Assembly: GCF_047250385.1 (NCBI RefSeq)
Contig: NZ_JBLBVM010000053.1
Location: forward strand, 166,350 to 230,349
Source: Glaciecola sp047250385
GTDB taxonomy: Bacteria > Pseudomonadota > Gammaproteobacteria > Enterobacterales > Alteromonadaceae
Direction of reading: 5' to 3'
DNA length: 64,000 bases
Shown here: piece by piece, positions 27,394 to 35,777 of the stretch
How the letters are laid out: each line of letters begins with the position of its first letter
How positions within the stretch are numbered: position 1 is the first letter of the stretch
Notes under the pieces: generated by a model
Databases searched by the model: none
What the model saw: only the letters and a program-made list of their open reading frames with translations
What the model was told of the DNA's origin: nothing
Position numbers and translations under genes: made by a program

Positions 27394-27455
27394 GAAATTC
27401 TCCCGCGTTAGTTCAATGACAGTAACGAAAAGGTCATAGCAAACGGGAGAATTTC
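27394..27455 (+). promoter_or_regulatory. inverted repeat in the tonB-like gene leader, covering its ribosome binding site
   Basis: A perfect 12-bp inverted repeat: GAAATTCTCCCG (27394-27405) and CGGGAGAATTTC (27444-27455), separated by 38 nt. The right arm contains the ribosome binding site GGGAG (27445-27449) and ends one base before the ATG at 27457. In RNA the stem would hide the start region, and there is no T run as in a terminator. Confidence 0.6.
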
Positions 27456-27456
27456 T

Positions 27457-28152
27457 ATGCAAACAAGTCATCAATCAGCAGTTAAAAGTCAGCAGCAACA
27501 ATCGTCTAGTGCTAGTTCGACAGCGGGAATCAATACGCCCTCAATAGGTTTACCAAGAATAGCTGCATCCATTGCCTTAGGCGGGATCGCTACTTTTGGT
27601 ATTTTTGTGCTTATGCATGAGCTCATCTCCAATAACGATGTAGAAGTAGTAAAAGTAGAGCCCATTCCTTTGATTTCATCTATTTACGAAGAAAAAGACG
27701 AAACAATTAGAAGTACTCGTCGCGAAATTGAGCCACCTCCGCCTGTGCTCACACCACCAGATGTATCACGTGATACTTTACCTATTGATCCCATTACAGG
27801 CATAGGTTTCGAGGAACCAGGCCTAACTGGTATTGAGCCGGTAACGACAGATGAGAATACGGGTATATTTAATATGGCCTCAGATGCTAGACCGATCGTT
27901 CGTATCGACCCACAATACCCAGAGAGTGCAGCTAGAGATGGTATTGAAGGTTGGGTTGAACTTAGCTTTAGCATTGATGAAAGTGGATCTGTTAGGGATG
28001 TTGTTGTCACTGACTCAGAGCCAAAGAGAACCTTTGACCGAGCGGCAAAGCGTGCCTTACAACGTTGGAAATATCAAGCAAAGAGAGAAGATGGAAAATC
28101 TGTGGTGCAAGAAGGCTTGAGTGTTATGCTAGAATTTAAGTTATCGAGCTAG
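27457..28152 (+). CDS. TonB-like energy transducer
   Basis: TonB proteins carry proton-motive energy from ExbB/ExbD to outer-membrane receptors. The 231-residue product has a Gln/Ser-rich cytoplasmic start of about 40 residues, one transmembrane helix (ASIALGGIATFGIFVLMHELI, about 44-64), a Pro-rich periplasmic spacer (EPPPPVLTPPDV) and a TonB C-terminal domain (RIDPQYPESAARDGIEGWVELSF, with RALQRWKYQA). The cytoplasmic tail before the helix is longer than usual. No exbB, exbD or receptor gene is adjacent. Instead an ECF sigma factor follows after 12 bp and a putative anti-sigma gene overlaps that, suggesting a signalling operon. Confidence 0.9.
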   Translation: MQTSHQSAVKSQQQQSSSASSTAGINTPSIGLPRIAASIALGGIATFGIFVLMHELISNNDVEVVKVEPIPLISSIYEEKDETIRSTRREIEPPPPVLTPPDVSRDTLPIDPITGIGFEEPGLTGIEPVTTDENTGIFNMASDARPIVRIDPQYPESAARDGIEGWVELSFSIDESGSVRDVVVTDSEPKRTFDRAAKRALQRWKYQAKREDGKSVVQEGLSVMLEFKLSS

Positions 28153-28164
28153 CCTAGGAATTTT

Positions 28165-28821
28165 GTGAGCATTTCTTTGAGTTTAAAGAACCTATTTGTA
28201 GGTTCATCAGTCGCTAGAATGAGCAATGAAACGCTCATTCTGCGATACGCTGCAAAAAAGGAAAGTCACGTTCTGGCTCAGCTTTATGATAATTGTGAAC
28301 GTGACCTTTACCATTTTTTACTTTCACTCACCGACAAAGAGTTAGCTCAAGAAGTGGCGCAGTTGACTTGGTTGAAAGTGATAGAAAAAACACATTTGTA
28401 TCGTGACCAAGGCTCATTCAAATCTTGGCTTTTCACTATTGCTAGACGTTGTTTGATTGATGAATTTCGCAAAGCTGGGCGCTTTCAAGAGTTGTTTGAA
28501 GAGCAAACAGAAGGCACCACTTCGGAAAGCACGTCATCAAACAATTCAGGTATTTCGTCTTCAGCGCAAGAAAACAGTGCAATTCTCACGGATGTCGAAC
28601 TATTGTCACAACGTGACTCTAAATCTTCCATCGTCAAGCAATTCAATATCGCACTAATTTCCTTACCCTTTTCTCAAAAAGAGGCTTTTTGTTTGCAGCA
28701 AGAAGGGTTTTCACTTGCTGAAATTAGTCAACTAACTGCTTCGGAGACAGAAACAGTGAAAAGCCGTATTCGCTATGCCAAACAAGCCTTGAAAAAACAC
28801 TTGGAGAAATATCGTGACTGA
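28165..28821 (+). CDS. ECF-type RNA polymerase sigma factor
   Basis: The 218-residue protein has region 2 (LYDNCERDLYHFLLSLTDKELAQEVAQLTWLKVIEK, then GSFKSWLFTIARRCLIDEFRK) and region 4 (LPFSQKEAFCLQQEGFSLAEISQLTA, ETVKSRIRYAKQALKKHL), as in extracytoplasmic-function sigma-70 factors. A Ser/Thr/Glu-rich linker joins the two. I use the GTG at 28165 because TAGGAA stands 4 bp before it; an ATG at 28219 is possible and lacks such a signal. The gene overlaps the next one by 8 bp, the usual arrangement for a sigma and anti-sigma pair. Confidence 0.9.
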   Translation: MSISLSLKNLFVGSSVARMSNETLILRYAAKKESHVLAQLYDNCERDLYHFLLSLTDKELAQEVAQLTWLKVIEKTHLYRDQGSFKSWLFTIARRCLIDEFRKAGRFQELFEEQTEGTTSESTSSNNSGISSSAQENSAILTDVELLSQRDSKSSIVKQFNIALISLPFSQKEAFCLQQEGFSLAEISQLTASETETVKSRIRYAKQALKKHLEKYRD

Positions 28822-29443
28822 TCCAAAGAAAGCAGCAGATGCGAACTCAGGCACTGAAGAAGCCTTATCGGCGCTTTATAACAACGAAAAGCAAAGTCAG
28901 TCTTCTCCCAAATCTATTCGACGCAACGTGATGCTAGCGGCAAAAAAAGAAGAGTTAGCGGCAAATTCATTTTCGAATCAACTTAAACGTTGGGCAAATA
29001 GGTCAACGTCATTGCTTGCTGCCACAGCATTAGTCGCGCTTGTTGCGGTGGTGTGGGTAGGTCAGTATAAGCTCGATCAAGGTGGCTTCAATCAGGAAGC
29101 TTATACAAGTGTGCAAATTCATAGTTTCTCAATACCTGAGGAGTTGGCGAGTGATAAAATTCGTTTGCAATATGACGCAGCTTATAAAGATTTCCTGCAA
29201 CAACAAGGAACTTTGAGCGCTCATCATAAAACATCCGCTACATTGAGGGTGACAGATAATGGTTGGTCATTGGCTACGTGTCGCAATGAGCTAGTGCAAA
29301 TAAGCGATGAATTGCTCGCTGTGCTGAATGACATGCAGCGCATTGATAGTGAGCTACATGCCGGAGACTCTGTAGATATATTATTTGCGATGGATGGTCG
29401 CATTATTCAATTACTGAAATCGCCAGTACCGCTAAGGTGTTGA
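28814..29443 (+). CDS. candidate membrane anti-sigma factor
   Basis: The 209-residue protein has about 75 cytoplasmic residues, one transmembrane helix (SLLAATALVALVAVVWVG, about 71-90) and a periplasmic domain of about 115 residues with two cysteines (ATCRNELV and the C-terminal RC). I recognise no family motif, and the zinc-binding HxxxCxxC signature of many anti-sigma factors is absent. The role is inferred from topology and from the 8-bp overlap with the ECF sigma gene; translation starts at a GTG inside that gene, with GGAG upstream. It could instead be a structural envelope protein. Confidence 0.6.
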   Translation: MTDPKKAADANSGTEEALSALYNNEKQSQSSPKSIRRNVMLAAKKEELAANSFSNQLKRWANRSTSLLAATALVALVAVVWVGQYKLDQGGFNQEAYTSVQIHSFSIPEELASDKIRLQYDAAYKDFLQQQGTLSAHHKTSATLRVTDNGWSLATCRNELVQISDELLAVLNDMQRIDSELHAGDSVDILFAMDGRIIQLLKSPVPLRC

Positions 29444-29447
29444 GTCT

Positions 29448-29508
29448 AAAAGCAGCCGGCCATAAAGCCGACCTTGGAGAGAGGATTTCAATTCGACTAG
29501 CTGCTTTT
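29448..29508. terminator. terminator hairpin between converging genes
   Basis: AAAAGCAGC (29448-29456) pairs with GCTGCTTTT (29500-29508); an inner GC stem (CCGGC...GCCG) adds to it. A/T runs on both sides let it serve the plus-strand anti-sigma gene and the minus-strand gene ending at 29527. Confidence 0.6.
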
Positions 29509-29526
29509 TAAATAGTTATTAGCAGC

Positions 29527-30723
29527 TTATGACAATCGCTCTTTCAATTGCTGAACATCTGAGAAGCGGCTAGGAATATCGTCACGCTCAGTCGCACAAC
29601 GCAAATCCTTTAACTTTTCAAGTGAACGCAATAATACAGGAAGTGGTGGTCCACTTGCCGTTATTTTATTAAGTGCTTGCTGAGTTTCACTCTTAGCCAT
29701 TTGAGCAATGAAGCGCTCTACCAATTGATTGTGGTGTTGACTTGCTGCGTAGCCATGCAGTTCAAGTACTTCTAAAAATAAGGCTGCATTGGTTTTAAAC
29801 CAAGGGCTACTCGTTTGTTCAGCAGGTACGCTCAACAATGAGTCTAATAAGCTTTCACGTCTCATACAATCCCGCAATGTTGCTTGTTCTTCAGGCAACA
29901 TAAATAAGAATTTATCGACTAAAATTTGTGAATAGTAAGGGTCATCACCTTGGCAGACGCCAAGTAGTAAATCAATAACGTTGATGCCAGCAAAATCACC
30001 TGCGTTAGCGCCTCTATATTCATTTTGGCCAACTCTATAAGGTTTGTAGTAGGGACGAACACAGTGGAAGAAACGCTCTACACTTAATTCATTGAATAAG
30101 GCATCATTGTACTTAATGACATCTTGTAAACCTTGCTTCGCTACCTGCAACATATCACCAGCGAGTGAGTGAGAAATCCCCATTGGTAGTATTTTTAATA
30201 GAGCATCGGCAGTGCGCATATAAGCTAAAATGCCACGGGTATTGTAATCAAGAAATAGTATCTCGTCTTTCAATGAGGTAAAACTCTTGTACAAACCATT
30301 GATAGCAGAATTATGCGTTGTTAAGTGGCTTGTCGAAAAGCGCGGGGTTACTCCCAATGAGGCACCTATTTGCATCGCCAAAGCAGATGCTTCGATGAGG
30401 GGCGATTTAGTTTCCCTGCTTGGCTCTGTGATTTCATGTCGGCGGCATGCTGCCATATATAAACCGACATTACCCAATAAATCAAAACCCGAATCAAAGC
30501 CTGAGTCTGTATTGCCCTCTTTCAATAGCTCAGCAATATAAGCTCGACCTGTTTCAGTCAATTCTTCGGTTAAAGGTTTGGTAATATAAGTTTGGAAGTT
30601 AACATCGCTGCGATCACTCTGGGCAAAGTAAATTTCTTCTAATTGCGTGTTGAGTTGTTTGAAATCGTTTCTGATCCATCGATCAAAGTTTTTTACGGCA
30701 GCAGTTTGCTTGTTATAACGCAT
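29527..30723 (-). CDS. PrnB/DUF1864-like protein of the indoleamine dioxygenase superfamily
   Basis: The 398-residue, mostly helical protein resembles the DUF1864 family, which includes PrnB of pyrrolnitrin synthesis and has the fold of heme-dependent tryptophan/indoleamine dioxygenases. Suggestive pieces are FFHCVRPYYKPYRVG, like the substrate-side FxxxRPY segment, and GANAGDFAGINVIDLLLGVCQGDDPYYS. The assignment is from memory of the family's general look and needs a profile search. If it is right, the protein binds heme and may act on an indole or tryptophan-like substrate, but no pathway genes accompany it. The upstream flank has no obvious promoter. Confidence 0.55.
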   Translation of the reverse strand: MRYNKQTAAVKNFDRWIRNDFKQLNTQLEEIYFAQSDRSDVNFQTYITKPLTEELTETGRAYIAELLKEGNTDSGFDSGFDLLGNVGLYMAACRRHEITEPSRETKSPLIEASALAMQIGASLGVTPRFSTSHLTTHNSAINGLYKSFTSLKDEILFLDYNTRGILAYMRTADALLKILPMGISHSLAGDMLQVAKQGLQDVIKYNDALFNELSVERFFHCVRPYYKPYRVGQNEYRGANAGDFAGINVIDLLLGVCQGDDPYYSQILVDKFLFMLPEEQATLRDCMRRESLLDSLLSVPAEQTSSPWFKTNAALFLEVLELHGYAASQHHNQLVERFIAQMAKSETQQALNKITASGPPLPVLLRSLEKLKDLRCATERDDIPSRFSDVQQLKERLS

Positions 30724-30858
30724 AAGGTCTCCTGAGTTGCGCCGCGGTTGCCATAGGTAAAATGAATGACCGCGCTCAGCGCCTATTTTTGAATTTAATG
30801 AAACTGGCGGTATAAAAACACAACCAATTTAAAAAAAGAAGTTTTATATTAGATTAGA

Positions 30859-31254
30859 CTACAAATGCAACAAAATAGAGGCTTGCTCTTTCTTCGTCAT
30901 TTTACTGACCACTAACATATAAGAATTATCAATCATGCGCTCAACTTCGCCTTGAGGTATTGAGCCGTCGAGAATGATGGTATTCCATTGTGCCTTGTTC
31001 ATATGATATCCAGGGATCACAGATGGGAAAATATCTCGCAATATCATGGCTTCGTCAGGATCACATTTCAAATTCATGCAGTAATGACCTGCCATTTTGC
31101 TATCTGTGCCCTTTTCGTTGCCGCTGCCTAAGGCTAGTGTTGCGAACATTTTACCTTTCACTTTGAACACACTCACGTCAGCACCAAAGGGATAATCCAG
31201 TGACGTTTCTAATTTATGCAGCATGTAATCTTGATAGTGACGATGGTCGCTCAT
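30859..31254 (-). CDS. MmcQ/YjbR family protein
   Basis: A 131-residue cytosolic protein of the MmcQ/YjbR family, small double-wing proteins with a CyaY-like fold often labelled DNA-binding. Family hallmarks are the early YPFG (LDYPFGADVSVFKVKGKMFATL), NLKCDPDEAMILRD, PGYHMNKAQWNTIILDG and a final helix with SYMLVVSKMTKKEQ. The function is not established. It lies in a row of unrelated minus-strand genes. Confidence 0.88.
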   Translation of the reverse strand: MSDHRHYQDYMLHKLETSLDYPFGADVSVFKVKGKMFATLALGSGNEKGTDSKMAGHYCMNLKCDPDEAMILRDIFPSVIPGYHMNKAQWNTIILDGSIPQGEVERMIDNSYMLVVSKMTKKEQASILLHL

Positions 31255-31305
31255 TTGTTACCTCAGCATGATCTAGTTCACAATTGAAAAATATAAGAGT
31301 TTTTA

Positions 31306-31878
31306 CTAGTTGTCGATTTTAATATTATTATTGTTATCACGACTCTTTTTAATCAATTCATTTCCAGCTGAGTAATCACTTTTTGCCATGCGGTCATACA
31401 ACACTACATTTGCAGTTGCTGCTAAGTTCATGCTGTTGCGGGTGGGAATATATACAACGTGGTCACAAGCTTTGACTATATCTTCAGGCACAGAAGCATC
31501 TTCAGGACCGAAAATATAGAAAGCGTTCTCAGGATGCTCAAACTCAGGCAGTGGTATTGCCCCTTCAACTAGTTCGATAACGACTTTGCTTGCCCCTTTA
31601 GGAGCAATGCTTAAGAGATCGTCAACACCGATAGTTGGAATGATGTGGCGCATACGTTTGGTGTCAGCATTAAAATCTTTAGCATAGCCAAACCGTTGAC
31701 CTGTATAAAAGACGGCACTCGCACCATAGCAACCGCAAGCACGGAGTATGGATGCAACATTAGTGGCAGACTTTGGGTTTACAAGACCTAAACTTACCAA
31801 ACCATGCCCAGTCCAGCGTTTAAAATCAGAATGACTTTCTTCTGGATTGACTAAGTCGATTGTATTCGAATATTTCAT
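31306..31878 (-). CDS. TrmH/SpoU family RNA methyltransferase
   Basis: A 190-residue SPOUT-class methyltransferase that should 2'-O-methylate tRNA or rRNA. The three SpoU motifs are present: NPKSATNVASILRACGCYGAS (motif 1), AFYIFGPEDASVP (motif 2) and VYIPTRNSMNLAATANVVLYDR (motif 3, the trefoil knot that binds S-adenosylmethionine). There is no N-terminal RNA-binding extension, so this is a minimal enzyme. The substrate cannot be told from the sequence. The Lys/Asn-rich tail ends NNNNIKIDN. Confidence 0.9.
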   Translation of the reverse strand: MKYSNTIDLVNPEESHSDFKRWTGHGLVSLGLVNPKSATNVASILRACGCYGASAVFYTGQRFGYAKDFNADTKRMRHIIPTIGVDDLLSIAPKGASKVVIELVEGAIPLPEFEHPENAFYIFGPEDASVPEDIVKACDHVVYIPTRNSMNLAATANVVLYDRMAKSDYSAGNELIKKSRDNNNNIKIDN

Positions 31879-31923
31879 AAATTGTGTTTCTATTATTCAG
31901 CAATCAGCAAAGATCAAAATTAC

Positions 31924-32943
31924 TTAAAATAATTTTAATTGAATGCCAAGGCCAATGCGCTGTTGATGTCTGTTGTAATCAATGAGCGAGTCACCGTAAC
32001 CATTGAAGTACTGTAACAACCAGTCATATCTTTTATTAATAGGGTAAGTCAAATTCAGTTCAATGCTTCCACGGTTCTTGTCAAAGGAGAGGTTGTTCGT
32101 TATTTTGGCTAAAATATTTACCTTGCCAAAATCGAAGCCATAGCCAAACTCAGCGCGACCGATATAGTCTGTGATATCTGGATTGTCGTCACCTGTTGGA
32201 TCTAGCTCGAACGCTTTATCTTCCTCCGGTAATCTGACCCAAGTTTTGACGTAGTAAAATGAGTTGATGTCACTAAAAATAGCCGTCGCATATATTCGGT
32301 TCCAGCTTCTTGATTTGAGGCCACTTTGTCCATTTGATTGATGGTTCAAACCAATATTAAACTGATTAAACCGATACCCGAGAATATCCCAGTCCGTTTG
32401 CCATTGGTAATATACTTCTGGCTCATAATTATTTTCTCGAAACGGTTTTGAGGTTTCATCATTATATACTTGCCAAAACGAGACTAATGTCATTCCGAAG
32501 AACACGCCACTAGCATCATCATCTTGCAGATATAGAGGCATATTCACACTAATTTGGTATTTCGCCTCGAATTTATCTATGGTTTCTTCCGTTAAACCAT
32601 CAACACTGATTGGATTCGGTGCTTTTATATAAGTAGCCGGCAACAGGTAGTTTTGTCTGTATTGCGAGATCGAAAATGGATTTACGTTCGATTCTTTAAC
32701 GCTTTTTACACGTTTGTCGAGAATAGAGACTGTGGTTTGCTTACTATCATTGGCCTCTCTGACTACTTGTTTTACAGACATTAGTAAGCCAGGGTCGTTT
32801 ATTGGTGGGGGAGTGTTATCTTGCTTAGGTTTTTGCGTAGCTTCCTGAATCGTCTCTTTATTAGCTTCTTGAGCGAGTAAGAGGTTTGTAAAAGTGAGAC
32901 TATAAACAAGTGAACAAAGAAGTGATGTACGAACTAGATTCAA
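31924..32943 (-). CDS. pldA: outer-membrane phospholipase A
   Basis: OMPLA is a 12-stranded outer-membrane beta-barrel that hydrolyses misplaced phospholipids and lysophospholipids when calcium-dependent dimers form. The catalytic triad fits: H201 and S203 in NHQSNGQSG and N215, spaced 14 from the histidine as in E. coli. A signal peptide (SLLCSLVYSLTFTNLLLA) and a periplasmic N-terminal segment of about 90 residues precede the barrel, which makes the protein (339 residues) longer than the E. coli enzyme. Alternating aromatic strands and the C-terminal QQRIGLGIQLKLF with terminal Phe fit a barrel substrate of BAM. Confidence 0.95.
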   Translation of the reverse strand: MNLVRTSLLCSLVYSLTFTNLLLAQEANKETIQEATQKPKQDNTPPPINDPGLLMSVKQVVREANDSKQTTVSILDKRVKSVKESNVNPFSISQYRQNYLLPATYIKAPNPISVDGLTEETIDKFEAKYQISVNMPLYLQDDDASGVFFGMTLVSFWQVYNDETSKPFRENNYEPEVYYQWQTDWDILGYRFNQFNIGLNHQSNGQSGLKSRSWNRIYATAIFSDINSFYYVKTWVRLPEEDKAFELDPTGDDNPDITDYIGRAEFGYGFDFGKVNILAKITNNLSFDKNRGSIELNLTYPINKRYDWLLQYFNGYGDSLIDYNRHQQRIGLGIQLKLF

Positions 32944-32993
32944 ACGGAAGGCCTTTTCGGATTTATTTTTCCGAAATGATACACTGAAATTGC

Positions 32994-33848
32994 TTACAGT
33001 ACGATGGTTTGGCCTTCTCTAGCGCCAAAACAAATCAAATCCATGCCACCTTGTTCAATAACCGAGTTGCAATGAGCGATAATTTCGTCGATATCATCGT
33101 CAGTTCGTTCAGGATCGTGACTGTAGAGTGCGAGTTGTTTCACATTACAGGCCATGGCCAATTTGACTGCTTCTTCAGCAACACTATGGCCCCAACCTGA
33201 TTTTGCTGGCATGTCAGACACTAAATATTGAGCGTCGTGAATTAAAATATCAGCACCTTTCGCAAATTGCACAAACTCCATAAAATCAGTTTGTTTTCGG
33301 TATGGAGGATATAACTCATTGTCCGTGATATACGCTAACTTATGCCCATTCTCTTTGATGGTATAACAACTGCCACCGCCAGGATGATTCATCTTCAATC
33401 GTCCAACAAGTGCATTACTAACGTACCATTCATCATCCTCATCTTTATCTGCTGGAACAGCACGAGGTTCGACTCTTATTGACGCTGCAAGATCATTTTT
33501 ATGCACAGGGAAGTAAGAACCTGTCATTTGATCTAAAACGGCCTCTGGTTGCTTCAAGTCAGTGAGTCCAGGCGTGATAATAATGTCGCGATTTGGTTGG
33601 TATATAGGAATGAAGAAGGGGAATCCTTGGATATGATCCCAATGATTGTGACTCAGAAGAATATACACAGGTGTTTTTTTGCCTGCTAATTTTTTGCCGA
33701 GTTCGCGTATACCAGTTCCTGCATCCAGCACGATATCAGTAGCATCGTCGAGTTCGACATGCACACATGCAGTGTTGCCACCATAACGCACGAATTCGGC
33801 GCCGGGTGCTGGGGTAGAGCCGCGAACTCCACAAAAAGTGATCTTCAT
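32994..33848 (-). CDS. MBL-fold metallo-hydrolase, phosphodiesterase-like
   Basis: A 284-residue cytosolic metallo-beta-lactamase-fold hydrolase. The metal-binding HxHxDH motif is H67, H69, D71 and H72 (SHNHWDHIQG). Later histidines in MNHPGGGSCYTI, ILIHDAQY and GHSVAEEAV complete a two-metal site. The start MKITFCGVRGSTPAPG is typical of the cyclic-nucleotide phosphodiesterase or RNase Z-like branch. The substrate is not identifiable; a phosphodiester is most likely. It sits between pldA and proS on the same strand, with gaps of a few tens of bases. Confidence 0.88.
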   Translation of the reverse strand: MKITFCGVRGSTPAPGAEFVRYGGNTACVHVELDDATDIVLDAGTGIRELGKKLAGKKTPVYILLSHNHWDHIQGFPFFIPIYQPNRDIIITPGLTDLKQPEAVLDQMTGSYFPVHKNDLAASIRVEPRAVPADKDEDDEWYVSNALVGRLKMNHPGGGSCYTIKENGHKLAYITDNELYPPYRKQTDFMEFVQFAKGADILIHDAQYLVSDMPAKSGWGHSVAEEAVKLAMACNVKQLALYSHDPERTDDDIDEIIAHCNSVIEQGGMDLICFGAREGQTIVL

Positions 33849-33883
33849 AAGCTGATCTTCATAAGTTGCAATTCATAAAACGT

Positions 33884-35593
33884 TTAGCCTAAATTTTTGA
33901 TGTACTCAAGCACGCTATCGACGTCTAACAAGCTTTTTTCACCCGATTTTCTATTTTTTACTTCTACCTGCTGATTATCTAGATTACGCTCGCCAATTAC
34001 AATGCTATTAGGTATGCCAATCAATTCCATATCATTAAACATAACACCTGGACGTTCTTTTCTATCGTCAAATAAGACCTCGATACCCGCGTCAGATATG
34101 TCTTTGTATAGTTTTTCAGCAACTTCTTTGATGCGTGGAGATTTGTGCATATTCATAGGAATTATGACGACACTGAATGGCGCAATACTTTCTGGCCAGA
34201 TAATCCCGTATTTATCATGATTCTGCTCTATAGCAGCAGCAACAATTCGTGTCACACCAATGCCGTAGCAACCCATTTGCAGCACATCATGCTTACCAGT
34301 TTCAGTTAACACGCCGCAATTCATCGCTTTAGAGTATTTATCACCCAGTTGGAATATGTGGCCAACTTCTATGCCTTTGGTGATTGCTAAAGTACCTTGG
34401 CCATCAGGTGATGGGTCGCCTGCTATCACGTTGCGCAAATCTGCAACATCGAACTCCTTCACGTCTCTTTGCCAGTTTGCTCCGGTAAAGTGTTTAGCTT
34501 CCTGATTCGCGCCACAGACAAAGTCAGAACTTGTATGCGCACTGCGGTCAACTATAACAGGAATTCCGAGATCTACTGGACCTAGGGAGCCAAAGCCACA
34601 ATTTAATTTTGCTTTTACAGCAGCTTCGTCCGCCATCTGCAGTGGGGATGCAACAAGCGTTAGTTTTTCAGCCTTTATTTCATTTAAGTTGTGATCACCA
34701 CGCAATATAAGAGCGACGAATTCATGTTCAGATTCTTCATCAGCTTTTACAATCAATGTTTTCACTGTCTGTTTCACATCACAACCAAGTAAAGCAGCCA
34801 CTTTAGGAATCGTTTTAGCGTCAGGTGTATCAACTAAAGTAAGTGGTGCAGAGCCTTCAGCAGCTTCACCTAAAGCCACTGCCTCTGCTAATTCTACGTT
34901 TGCTGCGTAATCAGAGGTATCACTGTAGGCGATATCATCTTCTCCAGAGTCAGCAAGTACGTGAAACTCATGAGATACCGCACCGCCAATCGAGCCAGAG
35001 TCTGCAATGACGGGACGATATCCCAAGCCAATACGTTCGAAAATATTACAATATGCTTGATGCATCACTTGGTAGGTTTCGTCGAGACTTTGCGCATCAA
35101 TATGGAAAGAGTAGGCATCTTTCATAATGAATTCTCGACTACGCATGATACCGAACCTAGGGCGCATTTCATCACGAAATTTGGTTTGAATTTGGTATAG
35201 GTTAAGTGGCAATTGTTTGTAACTGCTCACTTCATTCTTCACCAAGCTGGTCACAACTTCTTCGTGAGTTGGACCTAATACAAAGTCTCTATTCTGACGG
35301 TCTTTAATTCGCAGTAATTCAGGACCATAGTCTTCCCAGCGACCTGATTCTTCCCATAAATCTCCAGGCTGCACAACGGGCATCGAAATTTCGATCGCAC
35401 CCGCTTTATTCATCTCATCTCTGACAATCGCGGCAACTTTATTCAAGACTCTCAATCCGGTCGGAAGCCAGTTGTATAAGCCAGAGGCAAGCTTACGAAC
35501 CATGCCGGCACGCAGCATGAGTTGATGACTAATGACTTCAGCTTCAGCTGGTGTTTCTTTCTGAGTAGCAAGTAAATATTGAGAGGTACGCAT
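33884..35593 (-). CDS. proS: prolyl-tRNA synthetase
   Basis: This class II synthetase charges tRNA-Pro; two identical tRNA-Pro(TGG) genes lie nearby at 38145 and 38631. The 569-residue bacterial-type enzyme starts MRTSQYLLATQKETPAEAE, with motif 2 (RDEMRPRFGIMRSREFIMKDAYSFH) and motif 3 (GCYGIGVTRIVAAAIEQ). The YbaK-like editing domain that removes mischarged alanine is inserted at about residues 220-400 (LLGCDVKQTVKTLIVK, ILRGDHNLNEIKAEKL). The anticodon-binding domain ends the protein. Confidence 0.98.
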   Translation of the reverse strand: MRTSQYLLATQKETPAEAEVISHQLMLRAGMVRKLASGLYNWLPTGLRVLNKVAAIVRDEMNKAGAIEISMPVVQPGDLWEESGRWEDYGPELLRIKDRQNRDFVLGPTHEEVVTSLVKNEVSSYKQLPLNLYQIQTKFRDEMRPRFGIMRSREFIMKDAYSFHIDAQSLDETYQVMHQAYCNIFERIGLGYRPVIADSGSIGGAVSHEFHVLADSGEDDIAYSDTSDYAANVELAEAVALGEAAEGSAPLTLVDTPDAKTIPKVAALLGCDVKQTVKTLIVKADEESEHEFVALILRGDHNLNEIKAEKLTLVASPLQMADEAAVKAKLNCGFGSLGPVDLGIPVIVDRSAHTSSDFVCGANQEAKHFTGANWQRDVKEFDVADLRNVIAGDPSPDGQGTLAITKGIEVGHIFQLGDKYSKAMNCGVLTETGKHDVLQMGCYGIGVTRIVAAAIEQNHDKYGIIWPESIAPFSVVIIPMNMHKSPRIKEVAEKLYKDISDAGIEVLFDDRKERPGVMFNDMELIGIPNSIVIGERNLDNQQVEVKNRKSGEKSLLDVDSVLEYIKNLG

Positions 35594-35777
35594 GGTGTTT
35601 CTGTGACCTTGAAGTTTTTTCTAACGATGTCAGAGACTAAATTAAATGTAATCGGTGAGTTTAGCAGTGGACAGAGTGGCAACAAAGCAGAAAATGCAGA
35701 AAGTTTTATTTATTTCACTATTTCAGCCAAGCTTGTGACTTCGTTTTCGATTCATCACTCCTTACGGCAAAAATTAG

